Below, one piece after another: positions 43,539 through 51,821 of a stretch of DNA of 64,000 nucleotides. The DNA is from Sphingomonas glaciei. Lineage in GTDB: Bacteria > Pseudomonadota > Alphaproteobacteria > Sphingomonadales > Sphingomonadaceae. How positions within the stretch are numbered: position 1 is the first letter of the stretch; every line of letters starts with the position of its first letter. The stretch is from contig NZ_CP097253.1 of the NCBI RefSeq assembly GCF_023380025.1, forward strand, positions 1,364,001 to 1,428,000, read 5' to 3'. The translations under genes were made by a program, and so were the position numbers. The notes under the pieces were generated by a model, which saw only the letters and a list, made by a program, of their open reading frames with translations, did no database searches and was not told the origin of the DNA.

Positions 43539-45209
43539 TTACCTCTGCAAGCCCGCAGCACCTTCGTGAACCACTACGCCGTCCACTACCGTCAGCAGGC
43601 TTACCGTTGCCGGCAGTCTATCTAGAGGCACGGTCAGGACATCTTGGCTGAGCAATGCCAAGTCTGCCTTCGCGCCGACTGCGATGCGACCCTTCTGGTG
43701 CTCCTGCCCTTCGGCGAAGGCGCCGCCGGCGGTGTACGCAGCTAGAGCCTGTTCGCGCGTCAGCGCCTCCACGGGGTTACGGTCGTAGCGGACCGCAAAC
43801 ATCATGTTGAGGAATGGATTGGCTGCTTCGCCGCCTGCATCCGAGCCAAGGCTTAGCGGAACTCCGGCGCGCAGCAGCGAGCGGAACAGCAGGAACCTCC
43901 GGGCACGCTCCTCGCCCAGCCTGTTCTCGAGCCAAGGCCGACCAGTCTCATCCTTGTCGGGCAGAATGTGCAACGGGTTCTGCACGACGACCACACCCAG
44001 CCGCTTGGCCGCCGGTAAGAGATCGGCCGTGATGCCGTCACCATGTTCTATGCGTACGCGCTTTGCTCGCCAGCGGGCGGCCGGCGCAATCTTCTCCATC
44101 GCCGTGAACAGCCGCTGCACCTCGGCATCTCCAACGACGTGCAGCGCTAATTGCTGCGACCCGCGTAGGCCGCCCTCAAGAATCTGACGCAACTCGGCGT
44201 CGGAATAATTGGAACGACCGCGCTGGCCTGGACGATCGGCATATGGCGTACGCTGAAACGCATCACGTTCGATTGGAGTTGAGTCCAAGATCCACTTGAT
44301 GCCAGCGAGCCGCGCACTCGCTGGCATCAATGGCGGTGAAGCAAATTCCGCCCAAGCGTCGCGTGGCTGCCGCTCGGGCGAAGCCCACCCATAGACGCTC
44401 CACCTCAGCGATGGCTGTGCCGCGTGAAGCGTAGCCGTGATCTCGCCAACTCGATAATTGTGCGCCATCTGGTGGATAGTTGTTACGCCCCACTTGGCAT
44501 ACTGCGCAGCTGCCTCGCGAAAGGCAGTCACGCCAGCGCTGAGGGGAGCGCGCTTGGTCAACTGCATCGCGACCAGAACCTCGGCTTGCTCACGGACAAG
44601 CCCGTTGAGCGTGCCGTCGGCTCTACGGCCATACCAGCCCCCAATCGGATCAGGAGCGCGATCAGAGATACCGAGTTGACGGAGGGCGGCGCTGTTCAGA
44701 AGCGTGCCGTGTCCCCACCAGGCGCGCAAGCGGACCGGCCGTCCGCCGGCCACCGCGTCCAACTCGCTTCGCCAGTCGCGTTCGCCGCTCAGGGTGGCAG
44801 GTCCGATCGTGCCGCTGATCCAGCCGGTTCCGGAAGCAGCAGCGGCACGTACCGCTTGGATGGCTTGGGCGGCGCTCGGGCCCGGCCACATCAAAGCCGG
44901 CATCGAGACTTGCTGCCCCGGAGACTCGGGCCCGAGGTGTGTATGTGCCTCGATTAGGCCTGGCGTGAGAAGCCGTCCGCCGGCATCGATGATCCTGGCA
45001 TTGGGTTGCGACCGCGCTCTAGCGGCGGTGGTGGAACCAACGAAACTGATGCGGTCTCCGGTCACCACGACCGCTCGCGCTTGCGGGTGTACGCCACTTC
45101 CCGTGAAAATTTTCGCGTTGATGATGACTACGTTGTCCGCCGACGCTGTGGTGGGGATAACCAGTGCGCACCAGGCGGAAGCCAAAAGCACGAGTGTTTT
45201 CGAGTTCAT
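43539..45209 (-). CDS. Exported amidohydrolase (amidohydrolase-3/YtcJ type)
   Basis: A 556-residue metal-dependent hydrolase with an N-terminal signal peptide (TLVLLASAWCALVIPTTASA). The barrel metal motif GLIEAHTHLG is near residue 88; further ligands are expected in HVVGDAEVQ, RIEHGDGI and GSDAGGEAANPF. The small beta-sandwich domain is at both ends (ARAVVVTGDRISFVGS and GAKADLALLSQD). The substrate class is amides, ureas or cyclic amides; exact substrate unknown. Confidence 0.88.
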   Translation of the reverse strand: MNSKTLVLLASAWCALVIPTTASADNVVIINAKIFTGSGVHPQARAVVVTGDRISFVGSTTAARARSQPNARIIDAGGRLLTPGLIEAHTHLGPESPGQQVSMPALMWPGPSAAQAIQAVRAAAASGTGWISGTIGPATLSGERDWRSELDAVAGGRPVRLRAWWGHGTLLNSAALRQLGISDRAPDPIGGWYGRRADGTLNGLVREQAEVLVAMQLTKRAPLSAGVTAFREAAAQYAKWGVTTIHQMAHNYRVGEITATLHAAQPSLRWSVYGWASPERQPRDAWAEFASPPLMPASARLAGIKWILDSTPIERDAFQRTPYADRPGQRGRSNYSDAELRQILEGGLRGSQQLALHVVGDAEVQRLFTAMEKIAPAARWRAKRVRIEHGDGITADLLPAAKRLGVVVVQNPLHILPDKDETGRPWLENRLGEERARRFLLFRSLLRAGVPLSLGSDAGGEAANPFLNMMFAVRYDRNPVEALTREQALAAYTAGGAFAEGQEHQKGRIAVGAKADLALLSQDVLTVPLDRLPATVSLLTVVDGVVVHEGAAGLQR

Positions 45210-45302
45210 CGGACGGCTCCACCAATCTTCTGAAGAGCTAAGCAGTGCGGCTGCTGAGGGCTCACCCGGTTGGCTTCGAGGCGCCTTGGCAGCCTCGAAA
45301 AC

Positions 45303-45662
45303 CTAGTCGAAAGCACCCTCCCTTGGCCCGGCCGTCGGCATAGCGCTTGCCACCGCGGCGAGCACTACAACTGCGAGGAGGACGCCTCCAATAATCAGCA
45401 AAGTGCTCTTCGGAATGCCTTTGCGCCTCGGCACATCTGTTTGTTCAGACGCGACCTGCTGGCTTGCCGCAAGTGAGATGCTCGCGGATGCGATCACGGG
45501 GGCTCTTACCGAAGCAAGGTCGAACTGGACTCTGGCGGGTCCTGCGGCATTCGCAGGCCTTGTGACTAGAGCCGGGCCACCTTGGGGGAGCGCCCCTAGG
45601 CATGGTTGAGAGGTAATCCCTGAAACCGCCGCAAGCGCCGCCAACCTCGTTGCAAGTTTCAT
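45303..45662 (-). CDS. Exported small protein with C-terminal membrane helix
   Basis: A 119-residue protein with a signal-like start (LATRLAALAAVSGITSQPCL) and a C-terminal membrane helix (STLLIIGGVLLAVVVLAAVA) preceded by a RRKGIPK basic stretch. This bitopic arrangement is seen in many small sphingomonad proteins of unknown role. It lies 93 bases after the amidohydrolase start, same strand. Confidence 0.6.
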   Translation of the reverse strand: MKLATRLAALAAVSGITSQPCLGALPQGGPALVTRPANAAGPARVQFDLASVRAPVIASASISLAASQQVASEQTDVPRRKGIPKSTLLIIGGVLLAVVVLAAVASAMPTAGPREGAFD

Positions 45663-46000
45663 CGAATGCCTTTCGACTTGCTGCCTGCCGCAAAAGTGCT
45701 GAGTAGGATTGCGAATTGGCGCCTCGCTCTGGCTTAAGTCAATAAAGTTGGTTGAGCTCTGTGCCCGCGCCCTGGCTGTCGGCTGGGATCGAACGCGAAC
45801 GTAGCCCGGTCAGATGCTTGAGCACCTGAGCGCGAGACGATCTGCAACAGGCCGTCCTAGGTGCATCAAAACGCGTCTGTGTCCCCTCACCTTTTCCCTC
45901 TGCGTACGCTCTTGCGTCAAAACCGACGCGGAAAGCACGCGGGCGAGGCGCGGGGGCCAGTGCGGCGCGCCAGCAAGCACGCCCCTCCCCCATCTTCTTT

Positions 46001-46030
46001 GCGCCCATCTCGGTCATTCCGAGCTACGCA
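46001..46030. repeat. Inverted core of repeat family D
   Basis: GCGCCCATCTCGGTCATTCC then GAGCTACGC, the reverse complement of the family D core found at 59845 (GCGTAGCTCGGAATGACCGG). Confidence 0.8.
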
Positions 46031-46145
46031 GCCAGAACCAGTGAGCAGACGATCCTTAAGCTAAGTACCCGATGTTCGGCTTCGGCCGAATGACAGCTCA
46101 TGGGTGCCGCCTTCGTGATGAAGGAACCAGGTAGCGAGGCACTCG

Positions 46146-46168
46146 GAGACGCGCACAGGGCGCGTCTC
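46146..46168 (-). terminator. Hairpin after cold-shock gene, copy 1
   Basis: GAGACGCGC-ACAGG-GCGCGTCTC: a perfect nine-base stem about 22 bases past the gene's stop. The identical hairpin follows the second cold-shock gene at 51497. Confidence 0.75.
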
Positions 46169-46190
46169 TCCGGATCTGATAAACTGCGTG

Positions 46191-46397
46191 TTAGGCCGAC
46201 TTGAGGTTCGTAGCCTTCATCTTCCCGCGTTGGTCTTGCTCTACATCGTACGACACCCGATCATTCTCGCGCAGTGTGTTCATGCCGGACCGTTCGACAT
46301 CGGAAATGTGAACGAACGCGTCCGCTCCTCCATCCTCAGGCTGGATGAAGCCAAAGCCCTTGGACTCGTTAAAGAACTTGACTGTTCCTGTGGGCAT
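46191..46397 (-). CDS. cspA: Cold-shock protein, copy 1
   Basis: A 68-residue single-domain cold-shock protein that binds single-stranded RNA/DNA. RNP1 (KGFGFIQP) and RNP2 (AFVHIS) motifs are intact. The product differs from the copy at 51542-51748 by one residue (GADAF versus GTDAF) and the flanking DNA is duplicated as well. ATG 46397 begins MPTGTVKFFNESKGFGFI with AAGGATTG upstream; ATG three codons earlier is less likely. Confidence 0.95.
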   Translation of the reverse strand: MPTGTVKFFNESKGFGFIQPEDGGADAFVHISDVERSGMNTLRENDRVSYDVEQDQRGKMKATNLKSA

Positions 46398-46441
46398 ATT
46401 GTGCAATCCTTATGTCATACGCCCCGAGTGCCGGGTCGTAA

Positions 46442-46470
46442 TCAGTACGGCTAACGACACAGGCCCGCAA
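46442..46470 (-). promoter_or_regulatory. Putative cspA promoter, copy 1
   Basis: On the minus strand TTGCGG, 17 bases, then TACTGA about 45 bases before the gene. The same pair with 17-base spacing occurs at 51793-51821, within the duplicated leader. Sigma70-like by shape only. Confidence 0.5.
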
Positions 46471-46651
46471 ACGAGCCGTGTCTGAACAGCAGAAATGAGC
46501 GGCGGCACGAGATTACAGGTGAACTCGCGGTTTCGTGGCTCGATCTCCGCGGATACCTCGTTCGATGGATTCGTTGATGTGAGATGGATCAGCTTCCAAA
46601 TTCGGAGGTAGCCGTCTCGCCTACTCTGGCGCAGATGGAGCAATCGCTCGT

Positions 46652-47236
46652 GTGATGCTGTTTGACCAAGAGCTAATTCCCGGCCTTGTCACCCGCGACG
46701 AACTGGTGACCCCCGTGGAAGAAGCGGAGCTGATCGCCCACATTACAACGCTCAACCTCACTCCGTTCCGTTTTCAGGGCTTCACCGGCAAAAGGCTGAC
46801 GACCAGCTTTGGCTTGGCTTACGATTTCGAGGCTGGCCGCATCACGCGCGCCGAGCCGATCCCCGAGTGGCTCGATCCGCTGCGCCGCCGCGCTGCCGAC
46901 TTCGCGGGGCTTCCGAGCGGAGACCTCGTCCAGGCTCTGGTGATCCGCTATAATCCGGGTGCGGGGATCGGCTGGCATCGCGACCGTCCGCAGTTCGGCC
47001 AGGTGGTCGGCATTTCGCTTGGTGCGCCGGCCACACTTGCCTTTCGCCAACGCACCGCGACCGGCTTTAAGCGGGTGAAGCTCCCGTTGTCTCCACGCAG
47101 CGCTTACCATCTCGCGGGCGAAGCGCGCCTCACCTGGGAGCATGGCATTTCCGCCCATGACGCGCTGCGTTTCTCGATCACCTTTCGCAGTGTCGGTGCC
47201 CACATCGACACTGCGGTCACGCAAGCAAAGGGCTGA
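46652..47236 (+). CDS. alkB: AlkB-type alkylated-DNA/RNA repair dioxygenase
   Basis: A 194-residue Fe(II)/2-oxoglutarate dioxygenase that removes alkyl groups from bases by oxidation. Iron ligands are His109 and Asp111 (GWHRDRP) and His164 (WEHGIS); the 2-oxoglutarate-binding Arg is in LRFSITFR (Arg173/Arg179). The N-terminal nucleotide-lid region is present (FRFQGFTGKRLTTSFG). GTG 46652 and ATG 46655 are both possible; GGAG lies upstream. Confidence 0.93.
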   Translation: MMLFDQELIPGLVTRDELVTPVEEAELIAHITTLNLTPFRFQGFTGKRLTTSFGLAYDFEAGRITRAEPIPEWLDPLRRRAADFAGLPSGDLVQALVIRYNPGAGIGWHRDRPQFGQVVGISLGAPATLAFRQRTATGFKRVKLPLSPRSAYHLAGEARLTWEHGISAHDALRFSITFRSVGAHIDTAVTQAKG

Positions 47237-47308
47237 TTACATACCATGGCATCGACAAGTGACGCACTCCGCTTAGGATCTGACGCGCTCTCCGAACGGC
47301 CGAACTTG

Positions 47309-47358
47309 GCCGGCAGGAGACCGTCCGGTCTTCGCGGCGAAGCCTGGAAAGCGGCCGA
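47309..47358. repeat. Dispersed repeat family A, copy 3 (fused to LytTR fragment)
   Basis: GGCAGGAGACCGTCCGGTCT followed by TCGCGGCGAAGCCTGGAAAG matches copies at 18386 and 39074. It ends exactly where the LytTR-like reading frame resumes. Confidence 0.8.
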
Positions 47359-47617
47359 CCATTATCTGCGGGTTCACACGACTTTGGGGTCGGATCTCAT
47401 CTTGACGCGCCTGTCGGATGCCATCGCCGCGATCGGACCTGATGCAGGTCTTCAGGTGCACAGGAGCTGGTGGGTGGCTCACGATGCCATTGTAGAGTTC
47501 GTCAGGTCGCAGCAACGAACCTACCTCAAGCTGAACAATGGACTGCTGGTACCGGTTGGTCGCACCTACTCGGCTGCTGTTCGCGAGCGAACAGCCCATC
47601 TTAGGGTCAAAGCTTAG
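47355..47617 (+). pseudogene. Truncated LytTR DNA-binding domain
   Basis: About 87 residues closely resemble a LytTR domain: DHYLRVHTTLGSDLILTRLS, IAAIGPDAGLQVHRSWWVA, then YLKLNNGLLVPVGRTYSAAV. The part normally upstream (promoter-proximal half of the domain or a receiver/membrane part) is replaced by repeat family A; the open frame only extends to 47246 by reading through the repeat and unrelated DNA. So it is a remnant of a LytTR regulator. Confidence 0.7.
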
Positions 47618-47700
47618 CTGTCACCGCCATCACTTCCGCCCCTCCGCCAGTACTGATCGGCATGATCCCGAAGGGACAGATGAGCGCTTGCGCCCATCGT

Positions 47701-47728
47701 ATGTCCGCTTTCCACCCAAAGCAGACAT
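47701..47728. repeat. Palindromic repeat family C
   Basis: ATGTCCGCTTTCCACCCAAA then GCAGACAT: TGTCCGC and GCAGACA arms around TTTCCACCCAAA. It lies between the LytTR fragment and the DUF937 gene. Confidence 0.85.
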
Positions 47729-47877
47729 AGGCTGTGGTCAGATCATCATCATTCGGCGCATATCACTATACCCCCCGGGGCTTAACCCGGGGTCTGCCTT
47801 CGTCCGTGCCACGCGTGCGGATCGGAGGCAGGTGAATCCCGGGTCGAGCCCGGTATGACGAAAGAAGGCAGTCGGCC

Positions 47878-48474
47878 CTAGCGTTTGCCGCCAAGCATCC
47901 CGCCGAGGATCTGGCCGAGCGGGTTGCCGCCCGCCGTGCCGCCGCCAATCGCGCCCCCGAGCAGCGAGCCGAGCACGCCCCCCATACCCCCGCCGGCGCC
48001 CCCGCCGAGGGCCCCGCCGAGCGCGCCGCCCAGTCCGCCTCCAGAAGATCCGCCGCCGGCCGCATCGCTACCAGCCTGCTTGGCAAAATAGCCCGCCGCG
48101 AGCATCGCCACGATCGGCAGCATCTTCTTAAGCAGGTCGGGCGACTGGCCACTCGTGCCGGCGGCATGCTGCGCCACCGCGCGGCTGGTGTCTTTGGACC
48201 CGAAGATCGACCCCAGCACCTGATTACCAGGTTCGACCGGAGTCGGGTCGGGCGAGACCGCCCGGTCGAACATCCCCCCGCCGCCCATTCCGCCGAGCAT
48301 CCCCGCAAGCCCGCCAATCCCCTGCGGATGCGCGCCCGCCTGATTCTGCATGCCGCCGAGCACCGCTGGCAACAACGCGGCAAGCCCCGTCTGCGCGGTC
48401 GCGGGGTCTACGCCCGTATCGCGCGCCAGCGACTGCGCGGCGCCGGCCTTCAGCAATTCGTCGAGCATCTGCAT
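47878..48474 (-). CDS. DUF937 family glycine-rich protein, copy 2
   Basis: A 198-residue paralogue of the protein at 35404-36000: helical start (LLKAGAAQSLARDTGVDPAT, AALLPAVLGGMQNQAG), Gly/Met-rich linker, SLLKKMLPIVAMLAAGYFAK-type second helix, and a long Gly-rich tail (e.g. GGALGGALGGGAGGGMGGVL). ATG 48474 follows GAGAGGGACC. Function unknown; the Gly-rich tails suggest flexible or phase-separating segments rather than an enzyme. Confidence 0.82.
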   Translation of the reverse strand: MQMLDELLKAGAAQSLARDTGVDPATAQTGLAALLPAVLGGMQNQAGAHPQGIGGLAGMLGGMGGGGMFDRAVSPDPTPVEPGNQVLGSIFGSKDTSRAVAQHAAGTSGQSPDLLKKMLPIVAMLAAGYFAKQAGSDAAGGGSSGGGLGGALGGALGGGAGGGMGGVLGSLLGGAIGGGTAGGNPLGQILGGMLGGKR

Positions 48475-48606
48475 GTCGGTCCCTCTCAAAGTTTCTCGAG
48501 AAGCCCAAAGGTCCGAACCCGCGAACGTTCCCGCGACCACGCCAGCTCAATGACCCAAAGCGCCAGTTCTCGATTCTCCACCCTTCGCAGACAACTCGCG
48601 GCCCTC

Positions 48607-48633
48607 GTCTGCTTTCGACCCGAAGCAGACATT
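48607..48633. repeat. Palindromic repeat family C
   Basis: GTCTGCTTTCGACCCGAAGC then AGACAT, a clean copy just after the divergent start of the DUF937 gene. Confidence 0.8.
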
Positions 48634-48920
48634 TGAGGGCAAGCTACCCTATCCGCTCATCGCGTTGACGCTCGCTTGGCTCCTCCACTACGGCAAGGAG
48701 GGCGAGACGTTGCCCAGGTTGCCTCTTGAGACCTCTTGGGAGGGGCTGGGAAACGAGCGCCTGCGTAACCGCTGGTCCGCGGTCAACGCTGCGACCAACG
48801 TAATCTATCTTGCGCTCGGAGAATCAAGGAGCAAGAAGCTGCAATCCTCGTTTGAGCAAGCAGCGTTGCGACAAGGCCGGGCCACAGTGGAACGCGACCC
48901 AGCATCCTAAGCGATGGACA

Positions 48921-49598
48921 TCAGCCGACTTGGAGGAGTCGCCTAGCGCCCGAGCGACGTCGCCGCATGCTCGCGCCGACGACGCCGAAGCCAAGCAGCA
49001 TTGTCAGCCAGCTTCCGGGTTCGGGGACCGGGCTGGCCACCGTTCCGCCGGGAGGCACCTCACTAGTTGGCGGGGCGCTGCCGGATGGCGGGGGCGGTGG
49101 CAGCAGGCCGCCGCCACCGATGATCGGGGACCCACCGCCGATGATCGGCGATCCGCCACCGAATGGTGGGGCGCTTGCGATCAGACTTGCGGCGTTGATG
49201 ACGTCGGCAGCCGTTGGCGGGACTAGCGGGGTGACAGAAGGCATGATCTCGAGAGGAGTCGGCGGCGCGGGAATGACCACCTCCGCCAGTTGCTCTATCG
49301 GTGAGGGCTTGGGCGGGAAGGTCTTGCCTAGCGCGCGCTCACGCGGAACGAACGCCAGCCGCTTCTTGATCTTAGTCTGGGTCAACGCGCCCTGCTCGCG
49401 TTCGCCGGGCGAACGGGCATTGAGCAATGCCATCACTTTATGCGCGGAACTTACGCCTGGGATCTCAAGGCCGCGCTGGCTCATGGTGGTAAGCGCGAGG
49501 GGCGCGGATACGACCGCAATCAAACCTGCAAACCCGACCGCTACAAAACGGAGCGCAAGTGCGCGGGTCGATCCCAATCTCACTTTCCAAGTAGTCAT
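48921..49598 (-). CDS. PEP-CTERM-type exported protein with Pro/Gly-rich middle
   Basis: A 225-residue exported protein: N-terminal hydrophobic signal (LRFVAVGFAGLIAVVSAPLA), a Pro/Gly-rich middle with GGGSPIIGG repeats, and a C-terminal sorting signal VPEPGSWLTMLLGFGVVGA followed by arginines. This is the PEPxxWA-type PEP-CTERM tail recognised by exosortase, a hallmark of sphingomonads. ATG 49598 gives MTTWKVRLG. Function likely structural in the envelope or matrix. Confidence 0.82.
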   Translation of the reverse strand: MTTWKVRLGSTRALALRFVAVGFAGLIAVVSAPLALTTMSQRGLEIPGVSSAHKVMALLNARSPGEREQGALTQTKIKKRLAFVPRERALGKTFPPKPSPIEQLAEVVIPAPPTPLEIMPSVTPLVPPTAADVINAASLIASAPPFGGGSPIIGGGSPIIGGGGLLPPPPPSGSAPPTSEVPPGGTVASPVPEPGSWLTMLLGFGVVGASMRRRRSGARRLLQVG

Positions 49599-49866
49599 TC
49601 CATACACAGAACAGTTAAAGCGCTATTAAGTTCTGGGCGACTTGGAGGTTTTTTTTGGTCCCTATGCGGGACGGCCGTCTCCCGAACCTTGGGAGCTGGC
49701 CGTTGCGTAAGGAAGCTGATTGCTAGCGGGCCACAACGATCATCAAAAACGCGTCGTTGTGGCCTCCCACCAGCCCGTTTCGCGCACACGCAGCTCTTTG
49801 CCACTTACGCTGTGAGGAACGGCGCGTCTTTACCGAGAAGTAAGACATCGAGGGCACTCAGGCGAA

Positions 49867-50022
49867 GTGACCACCTTCCAGTCTCTCGCGCTGCTCGGGA
49901 TCTCGCTCATAGTTCTCAGCTCTCTTACCGCCGCGTGGCAGGTCGAGAAGCTCCGGCGAGAAGTGAGGCACGCTAATGACCTGCTCAAAAGCCTCCTCAT
50001 GACGATGCGTGACCGCCTTTAA
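49867..50022 (+). CDS. 51-residue single-helix membrane protein
   Basis: GTG 49867 is preceded by AGGCGAA. Residues 4-24 (FQSLALLGISLIVLSSLTAA) are a membrane helix; the rest (VEKLRREVRHANDLLKSLL) is an amphipathic coiled-coil-like helix. Convergent with, and overlapping by 4 bases, the PilZ gene. Function unknown. Confidence 0.5.
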   Translation: MTTFQSLALLGISLIVLSSLTAAWQVEKLRREVRHANDLLKSLLMTMRDRL

Positions 50023-50303
50023 GTCGCCTCTGCCGCCTTGCTCATCTCACCGAAGCGAACGCCAAGCGTTTCGTCTCGGACCCATTTTACGGTAGCGAGG
50101 ACCTCAGCTCCGAGCTCGAAGATGACAAGGGTGATCTCCTCATCTGCCGCGATGTTATCGTGAACCTTGAGTTGGCAGCCGTCATAAGAGAGATCTGACA
50201 TCAGAACCCCCAAGCGCTTGCCATCCTGACGGTATGCAATAGCCGGTATCTCAACGCCGCGGCGTTCTTCTGCTCGAGCCCAATCCATGAACTTGTCGTG
50301 CAT
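50019..50303 (-). CDS. PilZ-domain protein
   Basis: A 94-residue single PilZ domain. RRGVEIPAIAYRQDGKRL at residues 14-31 and SDLSYDGCQLKV (the D/NxSxxG motif) match the family; the leading arginine pair is present, so c-di-GMP binding is plausible. ATG 50303 gives MHDKFMDWARAEERRGV. Related in type to the PilZ protein at 36466-36723. Confidence 0.8.
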   Translation of the reverse strand: MHDKFMDWARAEERRGVEIPAIAYRQDGKRLGVLMSDLSYDGCQLKVHDNIAADEEITLVIFELGAEVLATVKWVRDETLGVRFGEMSKAAEAT

Positions 50304-50620
50304 ACGCTTACTCCGAGCCCCCGCTCGTACGCTCCGTTTACGCCAGATTGGTGTGCAGAGTGTAAGCCGCTAAGCTTACCGCACGGTTCACCAGCGCCCC
50401 AAAGATCGAGGGTCGCTAGTCTCAGTACGCAGCTGGAACAGCATATCCCATCGTCGGTTTCACAGCCGCGTCTCTGTGGGGGCCGCATAGTGGCGCGCTG
50501 AATGTGGGCTCGTTCGGCTTTGCTTGGGCGAGCCCACTTGCTGCTTTAATCTTCTCGATCCATGTGAAGACCGGCGGCTTGGACGGGTTGCTCCCTGCGC
50601 CGAGCCGCCAACCGGAACTT

Positions 50621-50753
50621 ATCCGAGGTCAGACGGTCTTACAGGTACTCCCCCCAAGGATGCGTACCTGGCCCGTCTCTTCACTCGAGAGACGGGTCCT
50701 GTTTTGGTCCTGTGTGGGTGAGACCCGCATCTAACCACGGGGGGACCTCGGAT
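50621..50753. ncRNA. Nested inverted-repeat structure, candidate structured RNA (strand unknown)
   Basis: By eye this 133-base stretch folds into a long rod. Outer stem ATCCGAGGT (50621-50629) pairs with ACCTCGGAT (50745-50753); then CCCCCC (50650-50655) with GGGGGG (50739-50744); GATGCG (50659-50664) with CGCATC (50726-50731); and a terminal hairpin CCCGTCTCT (50672-50680) with AGAGACGGG (50688-50696). That is about 30 nested base pairs in a gene-free region. A local hairpin AGGTAC/GTACCT at 50643-50669 competes. Class unknown; a 6S-like rod or other ncRNA is possible on either strand, and no T-run terminator or promoter was identified. Confidence 0.45.
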
Positions 50754-51315
50754 CAAACGACGAGTCTCCACTCCTCAATAGCGGGCTGGCTTGTAGAGCC
50801 AACCCCGACAGTTTGGCCCATTTGTTGGCGTGTCGCTGTGGCTCGCTCGCGTATCCACCCATTGCGGACATGAGGAGGCAACGCTGCCGAATTATCTATT
50901 TGGCTGGATTCCAGGCTGACCGGACACCCCGTCCTTGGTTGAACCGCTCACGAAGCTGCCTCCTGGTGCCAAGGCCGCCAAGATGAAATCTCGATATTAT
51001 CGTAGCCTTCAGCTCGCAAACGCTTCTTCAGCTCTGTCATAGTGCCGCATTCGGGCGCCAGCTCGAAGGCTCGTGGTAGCGGGCTCGACATCCGAGGATA
51101 TTTACACAAGCCGCGTTAAAAACAGATGAGAGTACTGTTAAGGAAAGGCGAGGGGCCCGCCCAAGCAATGCCGGACGAGCCCACGACAGGGCGCCTCTAT
51201 ACGCCCCCAAAGAGACGCAGCGATGCAAGCGGCTGCAAAAAACTTGTTCCGATCCGTGGAAAATCGGTGGCTCAATCACGCCGAGGCCCAGTCCCCCTGA
51301 GGATCAGCGGCCATC

Positions 51316-51381
51316 GTCCGCTTTCCACCCATAGCAGACACTCAGCGCCGGACGTCTGTTTGCGACTCAAAGCGGACGTTG
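51316..51381. repeat. Two adjacent palindromic repeat family C elements
   Basis: GTCCGCTTTCCACCCATAGC with AGACAC (51316-51342), then GTCTGTTTGCGACTCAAAGC with GGACGTT (51354-51381), a close pair. Confidence 0.75.
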
Positions 51382-51496
51382 AGCAGCCGAGGCCAACATC
51401 GACACAGCGCCCTTTGCGGTTCTTCCGAGCTACGGCGCCTCTACCTGGAAGCGGACCTTCGCTCAGCTAAGTGCCTATGTAGAGGCGAGGCGCTAG

Positions 51497-51519
51497 GAGA
51501 CGCGCACAGGGCGCGTCTC
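51497..51519 (-). terminator. Hairpin after cold-shock gene, copy 2
   Basis: GAGACGCGC-ACAGG-GCGCGTCTC, identical to the hairpin at 46146-46168 and placed at the same distance from its gene. Confidence 0.75.
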
Positions 51520-51541
51520 CACGGAACTGATATAGTGCGAG

Positions 51542-51748
51542 TCAGGCCGACTTAAGATTCGTAGCCTTCATCTTTCCGCGCTGGTCTTGCTCGACATCGT
51601 ACGACACGCGATCATTCTCGCGCAGTGTGTTCATGCCGGACCGTTCGACGTCAGAAATGTGAACGAATGCGTCCGTTCCTCCATCCTCAGGCTGGATAAA
51701 TCCAAAGCCTTTGGACTCGTTGAAGAACTTGACTGTTCCCGTAGGCAT
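51542..51748 (-). CDS. cspA: Cold-shock protein, copy 2
   Basis: A 68-residue single-domain cold-shock protein, one residue different from copy 1 (GTDAF instead of GADAF). RNP1 KGFGFIQP and RNP2 AFVHIS motifs are intact. The surrounding about 340 bases (terminator, gene, leader and promoter) are duplicated from copy 1 with scattered changes, so this is a segmental duplication. ATG 51748 follows AAGGATTGCACG. The frame continues upstream to 51853 through the duplicated leader, which is not coding. Confidence 0.95.
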   Translation of the reverse strand: MPTGTVKFFNESKGFGFIQPEDGGTDAFVHISDVERSGMNTLRENDRVSYDVEQDQRGKMKATNLKSA

Positions 51749-51792
51749 ATCGTGCAATCCTTCTGTCATGCGACCCGAATGTCGGGTCATGA

Positions 51793-51821
51793 TCAGTACG
51801 GCTAACGACACAGGCCGCCAA
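51793..51821 (-). promoter_or_regulatory. Putative cspA promoter, copy 2
   Basis: On the minus strand TTGGCG, 17 bases, then TACTGA. Matches the copy at 46442-46470 in spacing and sequence. Confidence 0.5.

Larger units (their letters stand above)
45663..46190. other. Intergenic region with inverted family D core and cspA terminator
   Basis: 528 bases. It contains the inverted family D core at 46001-46030, a short GTTCGGCTTCGGCCGAAT hairpin near 46074, and the terminator hairpin of the cold-shock gene. An open frame on the minus strand (45739-46017) is not convincing. Confidence 0.6.
50304..51541. other. 1.2 kb gene-free region with structured element and repeats
   Basis: No convincing gene on either strand across 1238 bases. 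It holds the nested inverted-repeat structure at 50621-50753 (listed separately), a family C half near 50851 (GTATCCACCCATTGCGGACA), two family C copies near 51316 and 51354, and the terminator hairpin of the second cold-shock gene. Confidence 0.7.

Noticed and set aside
43370..43561. Short minus-strand frame before the amidohydrolase end
   Set aside because: Overlaps a repeat fragment, no domain, no start signal.
45739..46017. 92-codon minus-strand open frame
   Set aside because: Low-quality composition (Arg/Ala/Gly-rich), overlaps repeat family D core; no domain.
48665..48910. 81-codon plus-strand frame starting TTG
   Set aside because: No recognised domain, starts beside a repeat, ribosome-binding site absent; could be a gene remnant but not supported.
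51126..51470. 114-codon plus-strand frame
   Set aside because: It crosses two palindromic repeats, and its protein is Pro/Arg/Ser-rich with no domain.
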